Source: Micromonospora mirobrigensis
Lineage (GTDB): Bacteria > Actinomycetota > Actinomycetes > Mycobacteriales > Micromonosporaceae
DNA length: 64,000 bases
Direction: 5' to 3'
Assembly: GCF_900091555.1 (NCBI RefSeq)
Contig: NZ_FMCX01000003.1
Location: 558,001-622,000 of the forward strand
The notes beneath the pieces are model-generated. The model worked only from the letters and a program-made list of their open reading frames with translations, had not been told where the DNA came from and made no database searches. The position numbers were made by a program, and so were the translations under genes. Shown piece after piece: positions 1 through 9,378 of the stretch; positions within the stretch are counted from its first letter, which is position 1; each line of letters starts with the position of its first letter.

Positions 1-54
1 GCCGACTGCAGCGCCAGGATGACCGGGTGAGCCCTGGCCCGTAGGCTGGCCGGC

Positions 55-1251
55 GTGACGACGACCGCGAATGTCGATCCGTTGGTGGCCCGGATGCGCC
101 CGTTCGGGACGACCGTCTTCGCCGAGATGTCCGCGCTCGCGGTCCGCACCGGCGCGGTCAACCTCGGCCAGGGCTTCCCGGACAGCGACGGCCCACCGGA
201 GATGCTCGCCGCCGCCGCCGAGGCGCTGCGCGGCGGACAGAACCAGTACCCGCCCGGCCCGGGCGTCCCCGCGCTGCGCACGGCGGTCGCCGCGCACCAG
301 CACCGGTTCTGGGGACTGGAGTACGACCCGGACGGCGAGATCGTGGTCACCGCTGGCGCCACCGAGGCGGTCGCCGCCAGCATCCTGGCCCTCTGCGAGC
401 CGGGTGACGAGGTGCTCTGCTTCGAGCCGTACTACGACTCGTACGCCGCCTCGATCGCCCTGGCCGGCGCGGTCCGCCGGCCGGTGACGCTGCGCCCCGC
501 GGCCGACGGCCGGTACGCCTTCGACCCGGCCGAGCTGCGCGCCGCGTTCGGGCCGCGGACCCGACTGGTGCTGCTGAACTCGCCGCACAACCCGACCGGC
601 AAGGTCTTCACGCCGCAGGAGCTGGCCCTGGTCGCCGAGCTGTGCCAGGAGCACGGCGCGTACGCGGTCACCGACGAGGTGTACGAGCACCTGGTCTTCA
701 CCGACGCGGCCGCGCCGCACGTGCCGCTGGCCACGCTGCCCGGGATGCGGGAGCGGACGCTGCGGATCTCCTCGGCGGGCAAGACGTTCTCCTGCACGGG
801 CTGGAAGGTCGGCTGGGTGAGCGGGCCCGCGCCGCTGGTCTCGGCGGTGCTGCGGGTCAAGCAGTTCCTCACCTTCGTCAACGCCGCGCCGCTGCAACCG
901 GCGGTGGCGGTGGCCCTCGGGCTGGGCGACGACTACTTCACCGGCTTCCGGGACGACATGCAGGCCCGGCGTGACCTGCTCGTCGCCGGGTTGACCGACG
1001 CCGGCTTCGGGGTGCTCGCCCCGGAGGGGACATACTTCGTGACCGCCGACGTGACGCCGCTGGGCGGCCGGGACGGGATGGAATTCTGCCGGTCGCTGCC
1101 GGAGCGGTGCGGGGTGGTGGCGGTGCCCACCCAGGTCTTCTACGACGACCCGGCGGCGGGCCGGCGGCTGATCCGGTTCGCCTTCTGCAAGCGGCCCGAG
1201 GTGCTGACCGAGGCGGTGACCCGGCTGCGCACCCTGGCCGGCGGCCGGTGA
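55..1251 (+). CDS. PLP-dependent class I/II aminotransferase
   Basis: A 398-residue fold-type I PLP aminotransferase of the kynurenine/N-succinyldiaminopimelate aminotransferase group, expected to be cytosolic and to use 2-oxoglutarate as amino acceptor. The N-terminus carries the NLGQGFPDSDGP substrate-loop motif, the middle has NSPHNPTGKVF, and the PLP lysine is K243 in SSAGKTFSCTGWKVGW. The C-terminal region ends in the IRFAFCK motif, whose arginine binds the substrate carboxylate. Translation starts at GTG. The stop codon overlaps the GTG start of the next gene, so the two are probably translationally coupled. Exact substrate cannot be told from sequence: actinobacterial relatives are called DapC-like or methionine/kynurenine aminotransferases. 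Confidence 0.9.
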   Translation: MTTTANVDPLVARMRPFGTTVFAEMSALAVRTGAVNLGQGFPDSDGPPEMLAAAAEALRGGQNQYPPGPGVPALRTAVAAHQHRFWGLEYDPDGEIVVTAGATEAVAASILALCEPGDEVLCFEPYYDSYAASIALAGAVRRPVTLRPAADGRYAFDPAELRAAFGPRTRLVLLNSPHNPTGKVFTPQELALVAELCQEHGAYAVTDEVYEHLVFTDAAAPHVPLATLPGMRERTLRISSAGKTFSCTGWKVGWVSGPAPLVSAVLRVKQFLTFVNAAPLQPAVAVALGLGDDYFTGFRDDMQARRDLLVAGLTDAGFGVLAPEGTYFVTADVTPLGGRDGMEFCRSLPERCGVVAVPTQVFYDDPAAGRRLIRFAFCKRPEVLTEAVTRLRTLAGGR

Positions 1252-2348
1252 GCGCCGAACGGGCCCGCCGCCTGGCGGCGCAGCACGGCTGTGACCGGAT
1301 CCTCTCCGGCGCCCGGCCGGTCCCGCCGGACGAGCAGCTGGACCGGATCCGGGCGGCGCTGGGCGCCGACCCGGTGGCCGACGTCTACGGCGAGGGCGGG
1401 GCGGTCGAGGCGCTGGAGCAGCGGGTCGCCGGGCTGCTCGGCGCCGAGGCGGCGGTGTTCTTCCCGTCCGGCACCATGGCCCAGCAGGTCGCCCTCCGGT
1501 ACGGCGCGGAGCTGACCGGCCGCGCGGGGGTGGGGCTGCACCCGCTCAGCCACCCGATGGTGCACGAGCGGGACGCCCTCCCGCTGCTGGCCGGCCTGCG
1601 CCCGGTACGGGTCACCGACGCCCCGCGCAATCCGACCGCCGAGGAGGTCACCGGCCTCGACGAGCCGATCGGCACCCTGCTGCTGGAGCTGCCGTTGCGG
1701 GACGCCGGCTTCGTCCTGCCGACCTGGGACGAGTTGGTGGCGGTGGTCGACGCGGCCCGCGACCGGGGCGCCCGGGTGCATCTGGACGGCGCCCGGCTCT
1801 GGGAGTCCACCCCGCACCTGGGGCGTCCCCTGCCCGAGGTCGTGGCCCTCGCCGACAGCACGTACGTCTCGTTCTACAAGTCTCTCGGCGGCATCTCCGG
1901 GGCGGCGCTGGCCGGCCCGGCGGACCTGGCCCGGTACGCCCGCGCCTGGCAGCACCGCTACGGCGGCCGGCTGTTCCAGCAGTGGCCGGCGGCCGCGGCG
2001 GCGCTGGCCGGGCTCGACGACGCGCTCCCCCGACTCGCCGGGCAGGTGGCGCACGCCCGTTCGGTGGCCGAGGTGCTGGCCGGGCTGCCGGGGGCGCGGG
2101 TGCACCCCGCTCCGCCGCACACCCATCAGTTCCGGCTCTGGCTGCCGCATCCGGCGCGCCTGCTGGACGAGGCGAACCTCGCCCTCGCCGAGGACGAGCG
2201 GGTGTGGTTCGTGGGTGGCTGGCGGGACACCGAGCTGCCGGGCACGGCGATGGCCGAGGTGACGGTCGCCGGGCCGGCGCTGGAGCTGACCGCCGCCGAG
2301 GTGGCCGAGCTGGCCGACCGCTTCCTGCGCCGGGTCGCCGCCGGCTGA
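1248..2348 (+). CDS. Threonine aldolase / beta-eliminating lyase family protein
   Basis: A 366-residue PLP enzyme of the low-specificity threonine aldolase family, which cleaves beta-hydroxy amino acids to glycine plus an aldehyde. Diagnostic parts are FFPSGTMAQQVAL (cofactor phosphate region), LELPLRDAGFVLP, the Asp-binding segment VHLDGARLWE, and the Schiff-base lysine K211 in SFYKSLGGISGAAL. The GTG start at 1248 overlaps the stop of the upstream aminotransferase by four bases (GTGA), which favours this start over longer in-frame extensions that read out of frame through the aminotransferase. The pair may act on related amino acids. Family assignment is secure, but substrate specificity is inferred. 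Confidence 0.85.
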   Translation: MSAERARRLAAQHGCDRILSGARPVPPDEQLDRIRAALGADPVADVYGEGGAVEALEQRVAGLLGAEAAVFFPSGTMAQQVALRYGAELTGRAGVGLHPLSHPMVHERDALPLLAGLRPVRVTDAPRNPTAEEVTGLDEPIGTLLLELPLRDAGFVLPTWDELVAVVDAARDRGARVHLDGARLWESTPHLGRPLPEVVALADSTYVSFYKSLGGISGAALAGPADLARYARAWQHRYGGRLFQQWPAAAAALAGLDDALPRLAGQVAHARSVAEVLAGLPGARVHPAPPHTHQFRLWLPHPARLLDEANLALAEDERVWFVGGWRDTELPGTAMAEVTVAGPALELTAAEVAELADRFLRRVAAG

Positions 2349-2413
2349 CGCTGCGCCGGCCGCGCGGGCCGGGTCGTTGCCGCTGCGGTCCGGCCGTCCG
2401 CGCGGGTCGACGC

Positions 2414-3043
2414 TCAGCCGGCGGCCCGGGCCGGGCCGTCGCCGCTGCGGTCCGCCGGTCCGCCGGCCACGCCGTCGGTGGCCGCGGCGGCCAGGGTACG
2501 CAGCGCCGCGCCGCCGTCGGTGAGCAGCGCCGCCTCGGCGTCGTCGACGAAGGCGAGGTCGGCCTCGACGTGCCGGGTCGCGGCGGAGAGCAGCAGCCGG
2601 ACCACCGGGTCGTCGGAGCGGCGGCGCAGCCCGTCGAGGTTGCGCAGCTCGCGCATCAGGTGGCCGCGCTGGTTGCCGAGCACCGTGCGGACGGTGGCCG
2701 GTTCACCGGATCGCGCCGCGGCGGTGACCTTGAGGAAGAAGTCGTCGCGGAAGCCGCCGCTGCGCGGGCTGGGTTCGGTGAGCCAGCGGTCAAGCTCGGC
2801 CCGGCCGTCGGTGGTGATCTCGTAGACCACCCGGTCGGGCTTGACGGCCTGCGGGTGCCGCTCGGCGACCACCAGGCCGTCGCGGGAGAGCCGCTCCAGG
2901 ATCTGGTAGAGGTGCCCGATGTTGAGCGGCCCCCACTGCGGGCCGACGGCCGCCTCGAAGGCGCCCTTCAGCTCGTAGCCGTAGCTGGGTCCGCGCGCGA
3001 GCAGGGCCAGGACCGCGTGCTGGATCGCCACCGTCTCCTCCAT
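2414..3043 (-). CDS. PadR-family transcriptional regulator
   Basis: A 209-residue PadR-type regulator. The N-terminal winged helix covers roughly residues 1-85, with the family hallmarks AVLALLARGPSYGYEL, LYQILERLSRDGLV and VVYEITTDGRAEL. The C-terminal Vir-type helical dimerisation domain fills the rest. I chose the ATG at 3043, which begins directly before the conserved helix; an in-frame extension to 3100 would add a non-conserved stretch running across a palindrome. It is divergent from the ABC exporter genes, an arrangement typical of PadR repressors that control a neighbouring transporter and are released by its substrate. The inducer is unknown. Confidence 0.87.
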   Translation of the reverse strand: MEETVAIQHAVLALLARGPSYGYELKGAFEAAVGPQWGPLNIGHLYQILERLSRDGLVVAERHPQAVKPDRVVYEITTDGRAELDRWLTEPSPRSGGFRDDFFLKVTAAARSGEPATVRTVLGNQRGHLMRELRNLDGLRRRSDDPVVRLLLSAATRHVEADLAFVDDAEAALLTDGGAALRTLAAAATDGVAGGPADRSGDGPARAAG

Positions 3044-3077
3044 TCCGGTCCGGACGACGTCCGCCCGGCGGGTCTTG

Positions 3078-3116
3078 CATTGTGACAATGTATCGCGCAC
3101 AGTGTGCTCAGCACAC
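3078..3116. promoter_or_regulatory. Twin palindromes between padR and ABC exporter, candidate operators
   Basis: Two perfect odd-centred palindromes lie in the divergent gap. CATTGT-G-ACAATG is at 3078-3090 and GTGTGCT-C-AGCACAC is at 3102-3116. The second ends one base before the GGGGAGG ribosome-binding site of the permease gene. PadR regulators bind short palindromes in such gaps, so control of both genes is likely. Binding itself is inferred. Confidence 0.55.
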
Positions 3117-3129
3117 GGGGAGGCGCGAC

Positions 3130-5958
3130 ATGTTCGAGTTCATCTGGCGACAACTGCGCGGCCGTGCCGGTCGGTCGGTGGCGCTGCTGTCGGGCGTACT
3201 GGTGGCCACCACCGGGTTCGTCGTCCTGACCGGCGCCACCACCACCTCCCGGCTCGCCGTCACCGGCACGGTCGAACGGAACACCCGCGCCGCGTACGAC
3301 ATCCTGGTCCGTCCGGCCGGCGCCCGCAGCCCGCTGGAGGCGCAGCGCCGGCTGGTCCGCCCCAACTACCTCTCCGGCCTCTTCGGCGGCATCACCACCA
3401 CCCAGTACGACCAGGTCAAGGAGCTGGGCGGCGTCGAGGTGGCGGCCCCGATCGCCATGCTGGGCTACTCCACCTCGCGGGTGCCGCTGGACTTCGACGT
3501 CACCGACGCCGTGGACCCACGGCTGGACCGTCAGCTGATCCGGGTCGAGCCGACCTACGTGGCCGAACGCGGCCTCTCCACCACGCGGGCCAAACCCAGC
3601 TACGTGTACGTCACCCGGCACCCGGTGCTGCACGCCCGGCTGGACCAGTGGGGCTCCGCGAAGGATGTGCCCTACTCCGACGGCCGGTCCTACCCGCCGG
3701 ACGAGGTCTGCGGACCGGCGCCCCGGGAGGTGCTGCCGGACGGCAGCACCCGGGTGATCTGCGCCCCGCAGTTCGGGCTGCTCGGCAACACCGCGACGCT
3801 CTCCGAACGCGACTTCTGGACCATCGACGCCGTGCGGATGCTGCCGAACGGGAAGTTCGAGACCGCCGAGACGGTGACCGCCGCCGACTCCGGTCGGCGC
3901 GCCGCCACCGACCGACTCGTCCTGACCCGTGACCTGACCGTGCCGTTCCTGCTCGCCGCCGTCGACCCGGCCGCCGAGAACCGGCTCGTCGGCCTGGACG
4001 CGGCGGTGGTGGGCGGGCGCGGCCTGCGGGCCGGCGACGCGGTCACCGAGGAACGCCAGCCGAACCTGGTCACTCGTACCGCCCCGGTGCTCGCCACCGG
4101 CCGGCCCTTCTTCGACGGCACGGTGAAGGCCCGCTACGAACGACTGCTGGACGCCCGGCCGATCGCCACCCCCGCCATCGACCTGGAACGCGCCCTGACC
4201 CGGGCCCCGGGGATCCCGGCCGGCACCGGTGAGGTCGACGGGGCCGCCGCCTACCGGGAGCAGCTGGACCGTGGCGTCGGCGTCGACGGGTGCTGCTGGG
4301 GGCAGCTCGACCGGATCATCCAGGCCGGTCCGGTCGACTACCGGGAGCTGCCGGACGGCACCCTCGGGGCCGGCGAGACGCCCCCGGCCGATTCACGCGT
4401 CTACGGCACCCAGTCGACCGTCTCCTTCCTGCCCCGGCCGTGGCTGGCCGACGACTCCGGCTCCCGGCCGGTCAGCGCCATCCCCCGGGCGGAGGGGGGC
4501 GCGCTGACCCGGTACCACCAGTGGAAGGCGGTCGGCGTCTTCGACCCGGAGAAGCTGGCCGGGTTCAGCGACCTCGGCAAGGTGCCGCTGGAGACGTATG
4601 AGCCGCCGGCGGCGCCCGGCGCCGACGAGCGCAGCCGGGCCGCGCTGGGTGGGCGGCCGTTGCAGCCCAGCGGCAACCCGGCAGGCTACCTCTCCGCCCC
4701 GCCGCTGCTGCTGACCAACCTGGCCAGCGTGCCAAAGCTGCTGGCGGACAGCATGAGCCCGCAGCGCACCGCGCCGATCAGCGCGATCCGGGTGCGGGTG
4801 ACCGACGTGGACGGTTACAGCGACCGCTCCGCCGAGCGGGTCCGGCTGGTCGCCGAACGGATCAACCAGGTCACCGGCCTGGACGTGGACATCACCCTGG
4901 GTTCCTCCCCCGCTCCGCAGACCGTGGCGCTGCCGGCCGGGAAGTTCGGCCGCCCCGAGCTGCGGCTGACCGAGAACTGGTCCGCGCTCGGCGTCGCCTC
5001 GGCCATCACCAAGGCCGTCGACCGCAAGAGCGCGGTGCTCTTCCTGCTGGTCCTGGTGGTCTGCGTGCTCTTCCTGGCCAACGCGGTCTCCGCCGCCGTC
5101 CGGGACCGCCGCCCCGAACTCGCCGTGCTGGCCTGCCTCGGCTGGCCGGCCCGCCGGATCGGCGCGCTGATCCTCGGCGAGGTCGCCGCCCTCGGCCTCG
5201 CCGCCGGGCTGCTCTCGGTCGGGCTCGCCCTGCCGCTGGGGGCCGCGCTCGGCATCGACGTCGACTGGCGGCGGGCGCTGCTCGCCGTACCCGTGGCGCT
5301 GTCGCTGGCGCTGGTCGCCGGCCTGGCGCCGGCGCTGCGGGCCGCCCGCGCCCACCCGGCCGCCGCGCTACGCCCACCGGTGGCCACCGCCCGCTGGGTA
5401 CGCCGGCCCCGCACCCTGGCCGGGCTGGCCCTGGGCAACCTGCTCCGCACCCCCGGCCGCACCGTGGTGGCCGCCGGCGCCCTCGCCATCGGGGTCGCCG
5501 CCCTGACCCTGGTGACCGCCGCCGCCTACGCCTTCCGGGGCGCCATCGTCGGCACCCTGCTCGGCGACACGGTGTCGCTCAGCGTGCGCGGCGCGGACAC
5601 CCTCGCCGCCCTCGCCACCGTGCTGCTCGGCGCCGCCGCCGTCGCCGACGTGCTCTACCTGAACATCCGGGACCGGGCCGCCGAGCTGGCCACCCTGCGC
5701 GCCACCGGCTGGACCGACGCCGCCCTGGCCCGGCTGATCGGTTGGGAGGGCGCGCTCCTCGGCCTGCTCGGGGCCGGCCTCGGCGCGGCCCTCGGCCTGG
5801 GCGCGGCCGGCTGGCTGATCGGCGAGCTGCCGTCGGCGCTGCTGCTGGTCGCCGCCGCCGTGGCGCTGGCCGGCGTGCTGACCACCTGCCTGGCGGCGCT
5901 GGTCCCGGCCGCGCTGCTGCACCGCCTGCCCACCGCGCGTCTGCTCGCAGAGGAGTGA
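3130..5958 (+). CDS. FtsX-like ABC transporter permease with large extracytoplasmic domain
   Basis: A 942-residue permease of the MacB/FtsX type. One N-terminal membrane segment (about residues 19-40) is followed by an unusually long non-membrane region of roughly 570-590 residues, presumably outside the cell, containing a vicinal cysteine pair (DGCCWG). The FtsX module follows, with several hydrophobic helices (FLLVLVVCVLFLANAV, LGLAAGLLSVGLALPLG), and a second membrane module ends the protein. The conserved RDRRPELAVLACLGW and RDRAAELATLRATGW loops mark two FtsX-like cores. ATG at 3130 follows GGGGAGG; an upstream in-frame ATG at 3082 lies inside a palindrome and lacks a ribosome-binding site. 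It pairs with the ATPase that starts three bases downstream. Substrate unknown. Confidence 0.88.
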   Translation: MFEFIWRQLRGRAGRSVALLSGVLVATTGFVVLTGATTTSRLAVTGTVERNTRAAYDILVRPAGARSPLEAQRRLVRPNYLSGLFGGITTTQYDQVKELGGVEVAAPIAMLGYSTSRVPLDFDVTDAVDPRLDRQLIRVEPTYVAERGLSTTRAKPSYVYVTRHPVLHARLDQWGSAKDVPYSDGRSYPPDEVCGPAPREVLPDGSTRVICAPQFGLLGNTATLSERDFWTIDAVRMLPNGKFETAETVTAADSGRRAATDRLVLTRDLTVPFLLAAVDPAAENRLVGLDAAVVGGRGLRAGDAVTEERQPNLVTRTAPVLATGRPFFDGTVKARYERLLDARPIATPAIDLERALTRAPGIPAGTGEVDGAAAYREQLDRGVGVDGCCWGQLDRIIQAGPVDYRELPDGTLGAGETPPADSRVYGTQSTVSFLPRPWLADDSGSRPVSAIPRAEGGALTRYHQWKAVGVFDPEKLAGFSDLGKVPLETYEPPAAPGADERSRAALGGRPLQPSGNPAGYLSAPPLLLTNLASVPKLLADSMSPQRTAPISAIRVRVTDVDGYSDRSAERVRLVAERINQVTGLDVDITLGSSPAPQTVALPAGKFGRPELRLTENWSALGVASAITKAVDRKSAVLFLLVLVVCVLFLANAVSAAVRDRRPELAVLACLGWPARRIGALILGEVAALGLAAGLLSVGLALPLGAALGIDVDWRRALLAVPVALSLALVAGLAPALRAARAHPAAALRPPVATARWVRRPRTLAGLALGNLLRTPGRTVVAAGALAIGVAALTLVTAAAYAFRGAIVGTLLGDTVSLSVRGADTLAALATVLLGAAAVADVLYLNIRDRAAELATLRATGWTDAALARLIGWEGALLGLLGAGLGAALGLGAAGWLIGELPSALLLVAAAVALAGVLTTCLAALVPAALLHRLPTARLLAEE

Positions 5959-5960
5959 CC

Positions 5961-6707
5961 ATGGATCCGACCACCGGCAGCACCGTCCGCACCGCCGGGC
6001 TGGTCCGCCAGTTCCGCACCGGCAGCGAACGGCTGACCGCCGTCGACGACGTGTCCCTGACGATCGCGCCGGGCTCGGTGGTGGCGCTGACCGGGCCGAG
6101 CGGATCGGGCAAGTCGACGCTGCTGCACCTGATCGGCGCCATCGAACGCGCCGACCAGGGCACGGTGACGGTGGACGACGTGGAGGTCACCGCGCTGGGC
6201 CGGGCGGACCTGGCCCGCTACCGGCAGCGGGTCGGCTTCGTCTTCCAGCGCTACCACCTGCTGCCCGCGCTGACCGTGCTGGACAACGTGGTCGCGCCGA
6301 TGCTCCCCCGCCGGGGACGCGCCGACCACGCGGCCCGGGCCCGGGAACTCCTCGATGCCGTCGGCCTGGCCGGCCGGGAACGGGCGCTGCCGGCCCAGCT
6401 CTCCGGCGGCCAGCAGCAGCGGGTGGCGATTGCCCGGGCGCTGATGGGCGCGCCGCGACTCCTGCTCGCCGACGAACCCACCGGGAACCTCGACTCCGCC
6501 ACCGGCGCGCAGATCCTCGATCTGCTGCTCGACCTGCGCGACCGGCACGGCATGACCATCGTGCTCGCCACCCACGAACGGGCGGTCGCGGCGCGGTGCG
6601 ACCGGCTGGTCCGGCTGGGCGACGGACGGGTGGTGGAGGACGAGGACCTCACCGGGGGCGAGGACCCGGCGGACACCTTCGACCGCGCCAGTCGGCTGCG
6701 GCTGTGA
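5961..6707 (+). CDS. ABC transporter ATP-binding protein (MacB/LolD type)
   Basis: A 248-residue nucleotide-binding subunit energising the preceding permease. Walker A is GPSGSGKS at residues 45-52, the Q-loop sits in VGFVFQRYHLLP, the signature is LSGGQQQRVAIARAL, and Walker B is LLLADEPTGNLD with the D-loop following and the H-loop in LATHE. This LolD/MacB-like profile fits mechanotransmission-type export complexes. The ATG at 5961 follows GAGGAGT, which overlaps the permease stop, so coupled translation is likely. The encoded pair is probably an antimicrobial-, lipid- or peptide-export system controlled by the divergent PadR regulator; the cargo cannot be named. Confidence 0.92.
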   Translation: MDPTTGSTVRTAGLVRQFRTGSERLTAVDDVSLTIAPGSVVALTGPSGSGKSTLLHLIGAIERADQGTVTVDDVEVTALGRADLARYRQRVGFVFQRYHLLPALTVLDNVVAPMLPRRGRADHAARARELLDAVGLAGRERALPAQLSGGQQQRVAIARALMGAPRLLLADEPTGNLDSATGAQILDLLLDLRDRHGMTIVLATHERAVAARCDRLVRLGDGRVVEDEDLTGGEDPADTFDRASRLRL

Positions 6708-6713
6708 CGGCGG

Positions 6714-6774
6714 CGGGGCCGGGTCCGGGAGCCGGCGGCGTGGTCCCGCCGCAGCTCCCCGGGACCCGGCCCCG
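6714..6774. terminator. Bidirectional hairpin between convergent genes
   Basis: Arms CGGGGCCGGGTCC (6714-6726) and GGACCCGGCCCCG (6762-6774) are perfectly complementary over 13 bp, with further GGCGG/CCGCC pairing inside. It fills the gap between the plus-strand ABC ATPase gene and minus-strand glmM, and can serve both transcripts. Confidence 0.65.
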
Positions 6775-6800
6775 TCGCGGTTCGTCTCGGAAGCGGCCGG

Positions 6801-8156
6801 TCAGGCCGCCGGGCTGGCGGTACGCACCTGCGCGGCGATCCGCTCGGCGACCTCGCGGGCGGTGGCCTCGGTGCCGGCCTCGACCATCACCCGGACCAGC
6901 GGCTCGGTGCCCGACGGGCGCAGCAGCACCCGGCCGGTCTCGCCCAGCTCGGCCTCGGCCCGCTCGACCTCGGCGCGGACCGAGGGCGCGTTGGCGCCGA
7001 CGGTGCGGTCGCCGACCGGGACGTTGATCAGCACCTGGGGCAGCTTGGTGATCACCCCGGCCAGGTCGGCCAGGGACCGGCCGGTGGCGGCCATCCGGGC
7101 CATCAGGTGCAGTCCGGTCAGCACCCCGTCGCCGGTGGTGGCGTAGGCGGGCATCACGATGTGGCCGCTCTGCTCGCCACCCAGCGCCAGCCCGCCGGCG
7201 CGCAGCTCCTCCAGCACGTACCGGTCGCCGACCTTGGTCTCGAGCAGCCGGATGCCCTCCCGGGACATCGCCAGGCGCAGGCCGAGGTTGCTCATCACGG
7301 TGGCGACCAGGGTGTCGCCGGTGAGCGTGCCGGCCTCCCGCATCGCCAGCGCCAGGATCGCCATCACCTGGTCGCCGTCGACCTCCTCGCCGTCGGCGGT
7401 CACCGCCACGCACCGGTCGGCGTCGCCGTCGTGGGCGAGCCCCAGGTGCGCGCCGTGCGCGACCACGGCCTCGCGGAGGTTGTCGATGTGGTTGGAGCCG
7501 CAGTCGTCGTTGATGTTCAGGCCGTCGGGCTCCGCGTGGATCGCGATCACCTCGGCGCCGGCCTCCCGGTACGCCACCGGGGCGACGTCCGCGGCCGCGC
7601 CGTTGGCGCAGTCGACCACGACCTTGATCCCGTCCAGCCGGTGCGGGACCGACCCGACCAGGTGCTGCACGTAGTGGTCGGCGCCGTCGAGCAGATCGTG
7701 CACCCGCCCGACGCCGGCGCCGATCGGCCGGTCCCAGGCGGTGGTGGCGTTCGCCTCGACGGCCGCCTCGATCCGCATCTCCAGCTCGTCGGGGAGCTTG
7801 TGCCCACCGGCGGCGAAGAGCTTGATGCCGTTGTCGGGCATCGGGTTGTGCGACGCGGAGAGCATCACGCCCAGGTCCGCCTTGGTCTCGGCGGTGAGGA
7901 ACGCCACCGCCGGGGTGGGCAGCACGCCCACCCGGACCACGTTGGCCCCGGCGCTGGTGAGACCGGCCACCACGGCGGCCTCCAGCATCTCGCCGCTGGC
8001 CCGGGTGTCCCGGCCGACCACGGCCAGCGGGGGATGACTCCTGTCGGTCTCGGCGAGGGTGTGCGCGGCGGCCACCGCCACCGCGAGCGCCAACTCCGGA
8101 GTGAGATCCGCGTTCGCCCGCCCGCGTACGCCGTCCGTGCCGAACAACCGACCCAT
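6801..8156 (-). CDS. glmM: Phosphoglucosamine mutase
   Basis: A 451-residue enzyme converting glucosamine-6-phosphate to glucosamine-1-phosphate on the way to UDP-GlcNAc and peptidoglycan. It begins with [12 protein letters not shown], typical of GlmM. The catalytic phosphoserine is S102 in SASHNP, metal binding is by DGDADR, and the sugar specificity loop GEQSGH and phosphate-binding [10 protein letters not shown] are all present. The ATG at 8156 has a GGAGG site nine bases upstream; a TTG at 8165 touches that site and is rejected. glmM lies downstream of rplM-rpsI, as in many actinobacteria, but a terminator separates them. Confidence 0.96.
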   Translation of the reverse strand: MGRLFGTDGVRGRANADLTPELALAVAVAAAHTLAETDRSHPPLAVVGRDTRASGEMLEAAVVAGLTSAGANVVRVGVLPTPAVAFLTAETKADLGVMLSASHNPMPDNGIKLFAAGGHKLPDELEMRIEAAVEANATTAWDRPIGAGVGRVHDLLDGADHYVQHLVGSVPHRLDGIKVVVDCANGAAADVAPVAYREAGAEVIAIHAEPDGLNINDDCGSNHIDNLREAVVAHGAHLGLAHDGDADRCVAVTADGEEVDGDQVMAILALAMREAGTLTGDTLVATVMSNLGLRLAMSREGIRLLETKVGDRYVLEELRAGGLALGGEQSGHIVMPAYATTGDGVLTGLHLMARMAATGRSLADLAGVITKLPQVLINVPVGDRTVGANAPSVRAEVERAEAELGETGRVLLRPSGTEPLVRVMVEAGTEATAREVAERIAAQVRTASPAA

Positions 8157-8196
8157 ACCCGCCAACCTCCGATGAACCTGTTCCAGGGGGAAAAGC

Positions 8197-8241
8197 GGAC
8201 GGCCGGACCACCTCCCTCGCGGGGAGGCGGACCGGCCGTCC
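8197..8241 (-). terminator. Rho-independent terminator after rpsI
   Basis: GGACGGCCGG (8197-8206) pairs with CCGGCCGTCC (8232-8241), with an inner CCTCC/GGAGG pairing. Read on the minus strand the stem is followed by GCTTTTCC, a short U-run. It lies between the rpsI stop and the glmM start. Confidence 0.75.
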
Positions 8242-8268
8242 GTCAGAAGTACAACGTGCCGCTGAAGG

Positions 8269-8751
8269 TCAGCGCTTCGAGTACTGAGGAGCCTTACGGG
8301 CCTTCTTGAGGCCGTACTTCTTGCTCTCCTTGACCCGGGCGTCCCGGGTGAGGAAGCCGGCCTTCTTCAGGGCCGGGCGGTCGTCCGGCTCGTTGACGAT
8401 CAGCGCGCGGGCGATGGCCAGCCGCAGCGCACCGGCCTGGCCGGTGGTGCCACCGCCACGCAGGTTGGCGATGACGTCGAACTGCTCGGGCTTCTCGGCG
8501 GTGACCAGCGGGTCCTTGATCAGCTGCTGGTGCACCTTGCTCGGGAAGTACGCCTCGAGGTCGCGACCGTTGCAGGTGATCTTGCCGCTGCCGGGGACGA
8601 TGCGCACCCGGACGATGGCCTCCTTGCGCCGACCCACGGTCTGGATCGGGCGGTCACCACGCGGCGCGCGAGCGACAGGCGCCGGCGCCTCGGTGGCCAC
8701 GGGGGCCTCGGTGGCCTCGGGGGCGACCTCGGTCTCGGTGATGTCGGTCAT
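8269..8751 (-). CDS. rpsI: 30S ribosomal protein S9
   Basis: A 160-residue S9 (uS9) whose C-terminal tail contacts P-site tRNA. The tail [12 protein letters not shown] is intact, and [27 protein letters not shown] is the conserved core start, shown here as its elements GRRKEA and NGRDLEAYF. The first ~40 residues form an Ala/Glu/Pro-rich extension usual in actinobacteria. The ATG at 8751 follows AAGGAAG. It is the distal gene of the rplM-rpsI pair, 20 bases after the rplM stop. Confidence 0.96.
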   Translation of the reverse strand: MTDITETEVAPEATEAPVATEAPAPVARAPRGDRPIQTVGRRKEAIVRVRIVPGSGKITCNGRDLEAYFPSKVHQQLIKDPLVTAEKPEQFDVIANLRGGGTTGQAGALRLAIARALIVNEPDDRPALKKAGFLTRDARVKESKKYGLKKARKAPQYSKR

Positions 8752-8771
8752 GCTGCTTCCTTCGCCCGCGC

Positions 8772-9215
8772 TCACTGCGCGATCTGCTTGATCTCGAACG
8801 GCACCGGCTGCTGCGCGCCGTGCGGGTGCTCGGCACCGGCGTAGACCTTCAGCTTCTTGATCAGCTGACGGCCGAGCTTGTTGTGCGGGAGCATCCCCTT
8901 CACGGCCAGCTCGATGGCCCGCTCGGGGCGCTTGGTCAGCAGCTCTTCGTAGCCGACCTGCTTCAGACCACCCGGGTAACCGGAGTGGCGGTAGGCAACC
9001 TTGGTCTGCCGCTTGTTGCCGGTCAGCGCGACCTTGCCCGCGTTCACGATGACGACGAAGTCGCCCGTGTCGACGTGCGGCGCGAAAGTCGGCTTGTGCT
9101 TGCCGCGCAGCAGCGTGGCGGCGTGGGTGGCCAGGCGGCCCAGCACGACATCAGAGGCGTCGATGACGTGCCACTGACGCTCGATCTCACCCGGCTTCGG
9201 GCTGTACGTACGCAC
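8772..9215 (-). CDS. rplM: 50S ribosomal protein L13
   Basis: A 147-residue L13 (uL13), an early-assembling large-subunit protein. The start is GTG at 9215, giving the conserved N-terminus beginning [19 protein letters not shown]; the family signature region [21 protein letters not shown] and [10 protein letters not shown] are intact. An AAGG element precedes the start. It is first in the rplM-rpsI operon, about 130 bases downstream of a strong predicted promoter. Confidence 0.96.
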   Translation of the reverse strand: MRTYSPKPGEIERQWHVIDASDVVLGRLATHAATLLRGKHKPTFAPHVDTGDFVVIVNAGKVALTGNKRQTKVAYRHSGYPGGLKQVGYEELLTKRPERAIELAVKGMLPHNKLGRQLIKKLKVYAGAEHPHGAQQPVPFEIKQIAQ

Positions 9216-9348
9216 AGGTCTACCTTGTCTCGTCGTCGGTCTGGGGTCGCGCGCCGAGGTGACCAGGCTTACCGGGTCGGACCAGCGCGCACGAACGACC
9301 AAGCGTACCTGATGCGGCACGCCTCTGGATGTCGTACAACAGCAGGCA

Positions 9349-9378
9349 ACGATACCCGCCGCCCGGTCGGCAGGTCAA
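9349..9378 (-). promoter_or_regulatory. rplM-rpsI promoter
   Basis: On the minus strand TTGACC (9373-9378), an 18-base spacer and TATCGT (9349-9354) form a good SigA/HrdB-type promoter. The -35 box lies in a 13-base stretch (9371-9383) that is identical to the rpsL promoter at the other end of the window. Predicted leader is about 125 nt. Confidence 0.7.

Noticed and set aside
3044..3100. Longer PadR start at 3100
   Set aside because: The added residues are not conserved in the family and the frame would cross the candidate operator palindrome.
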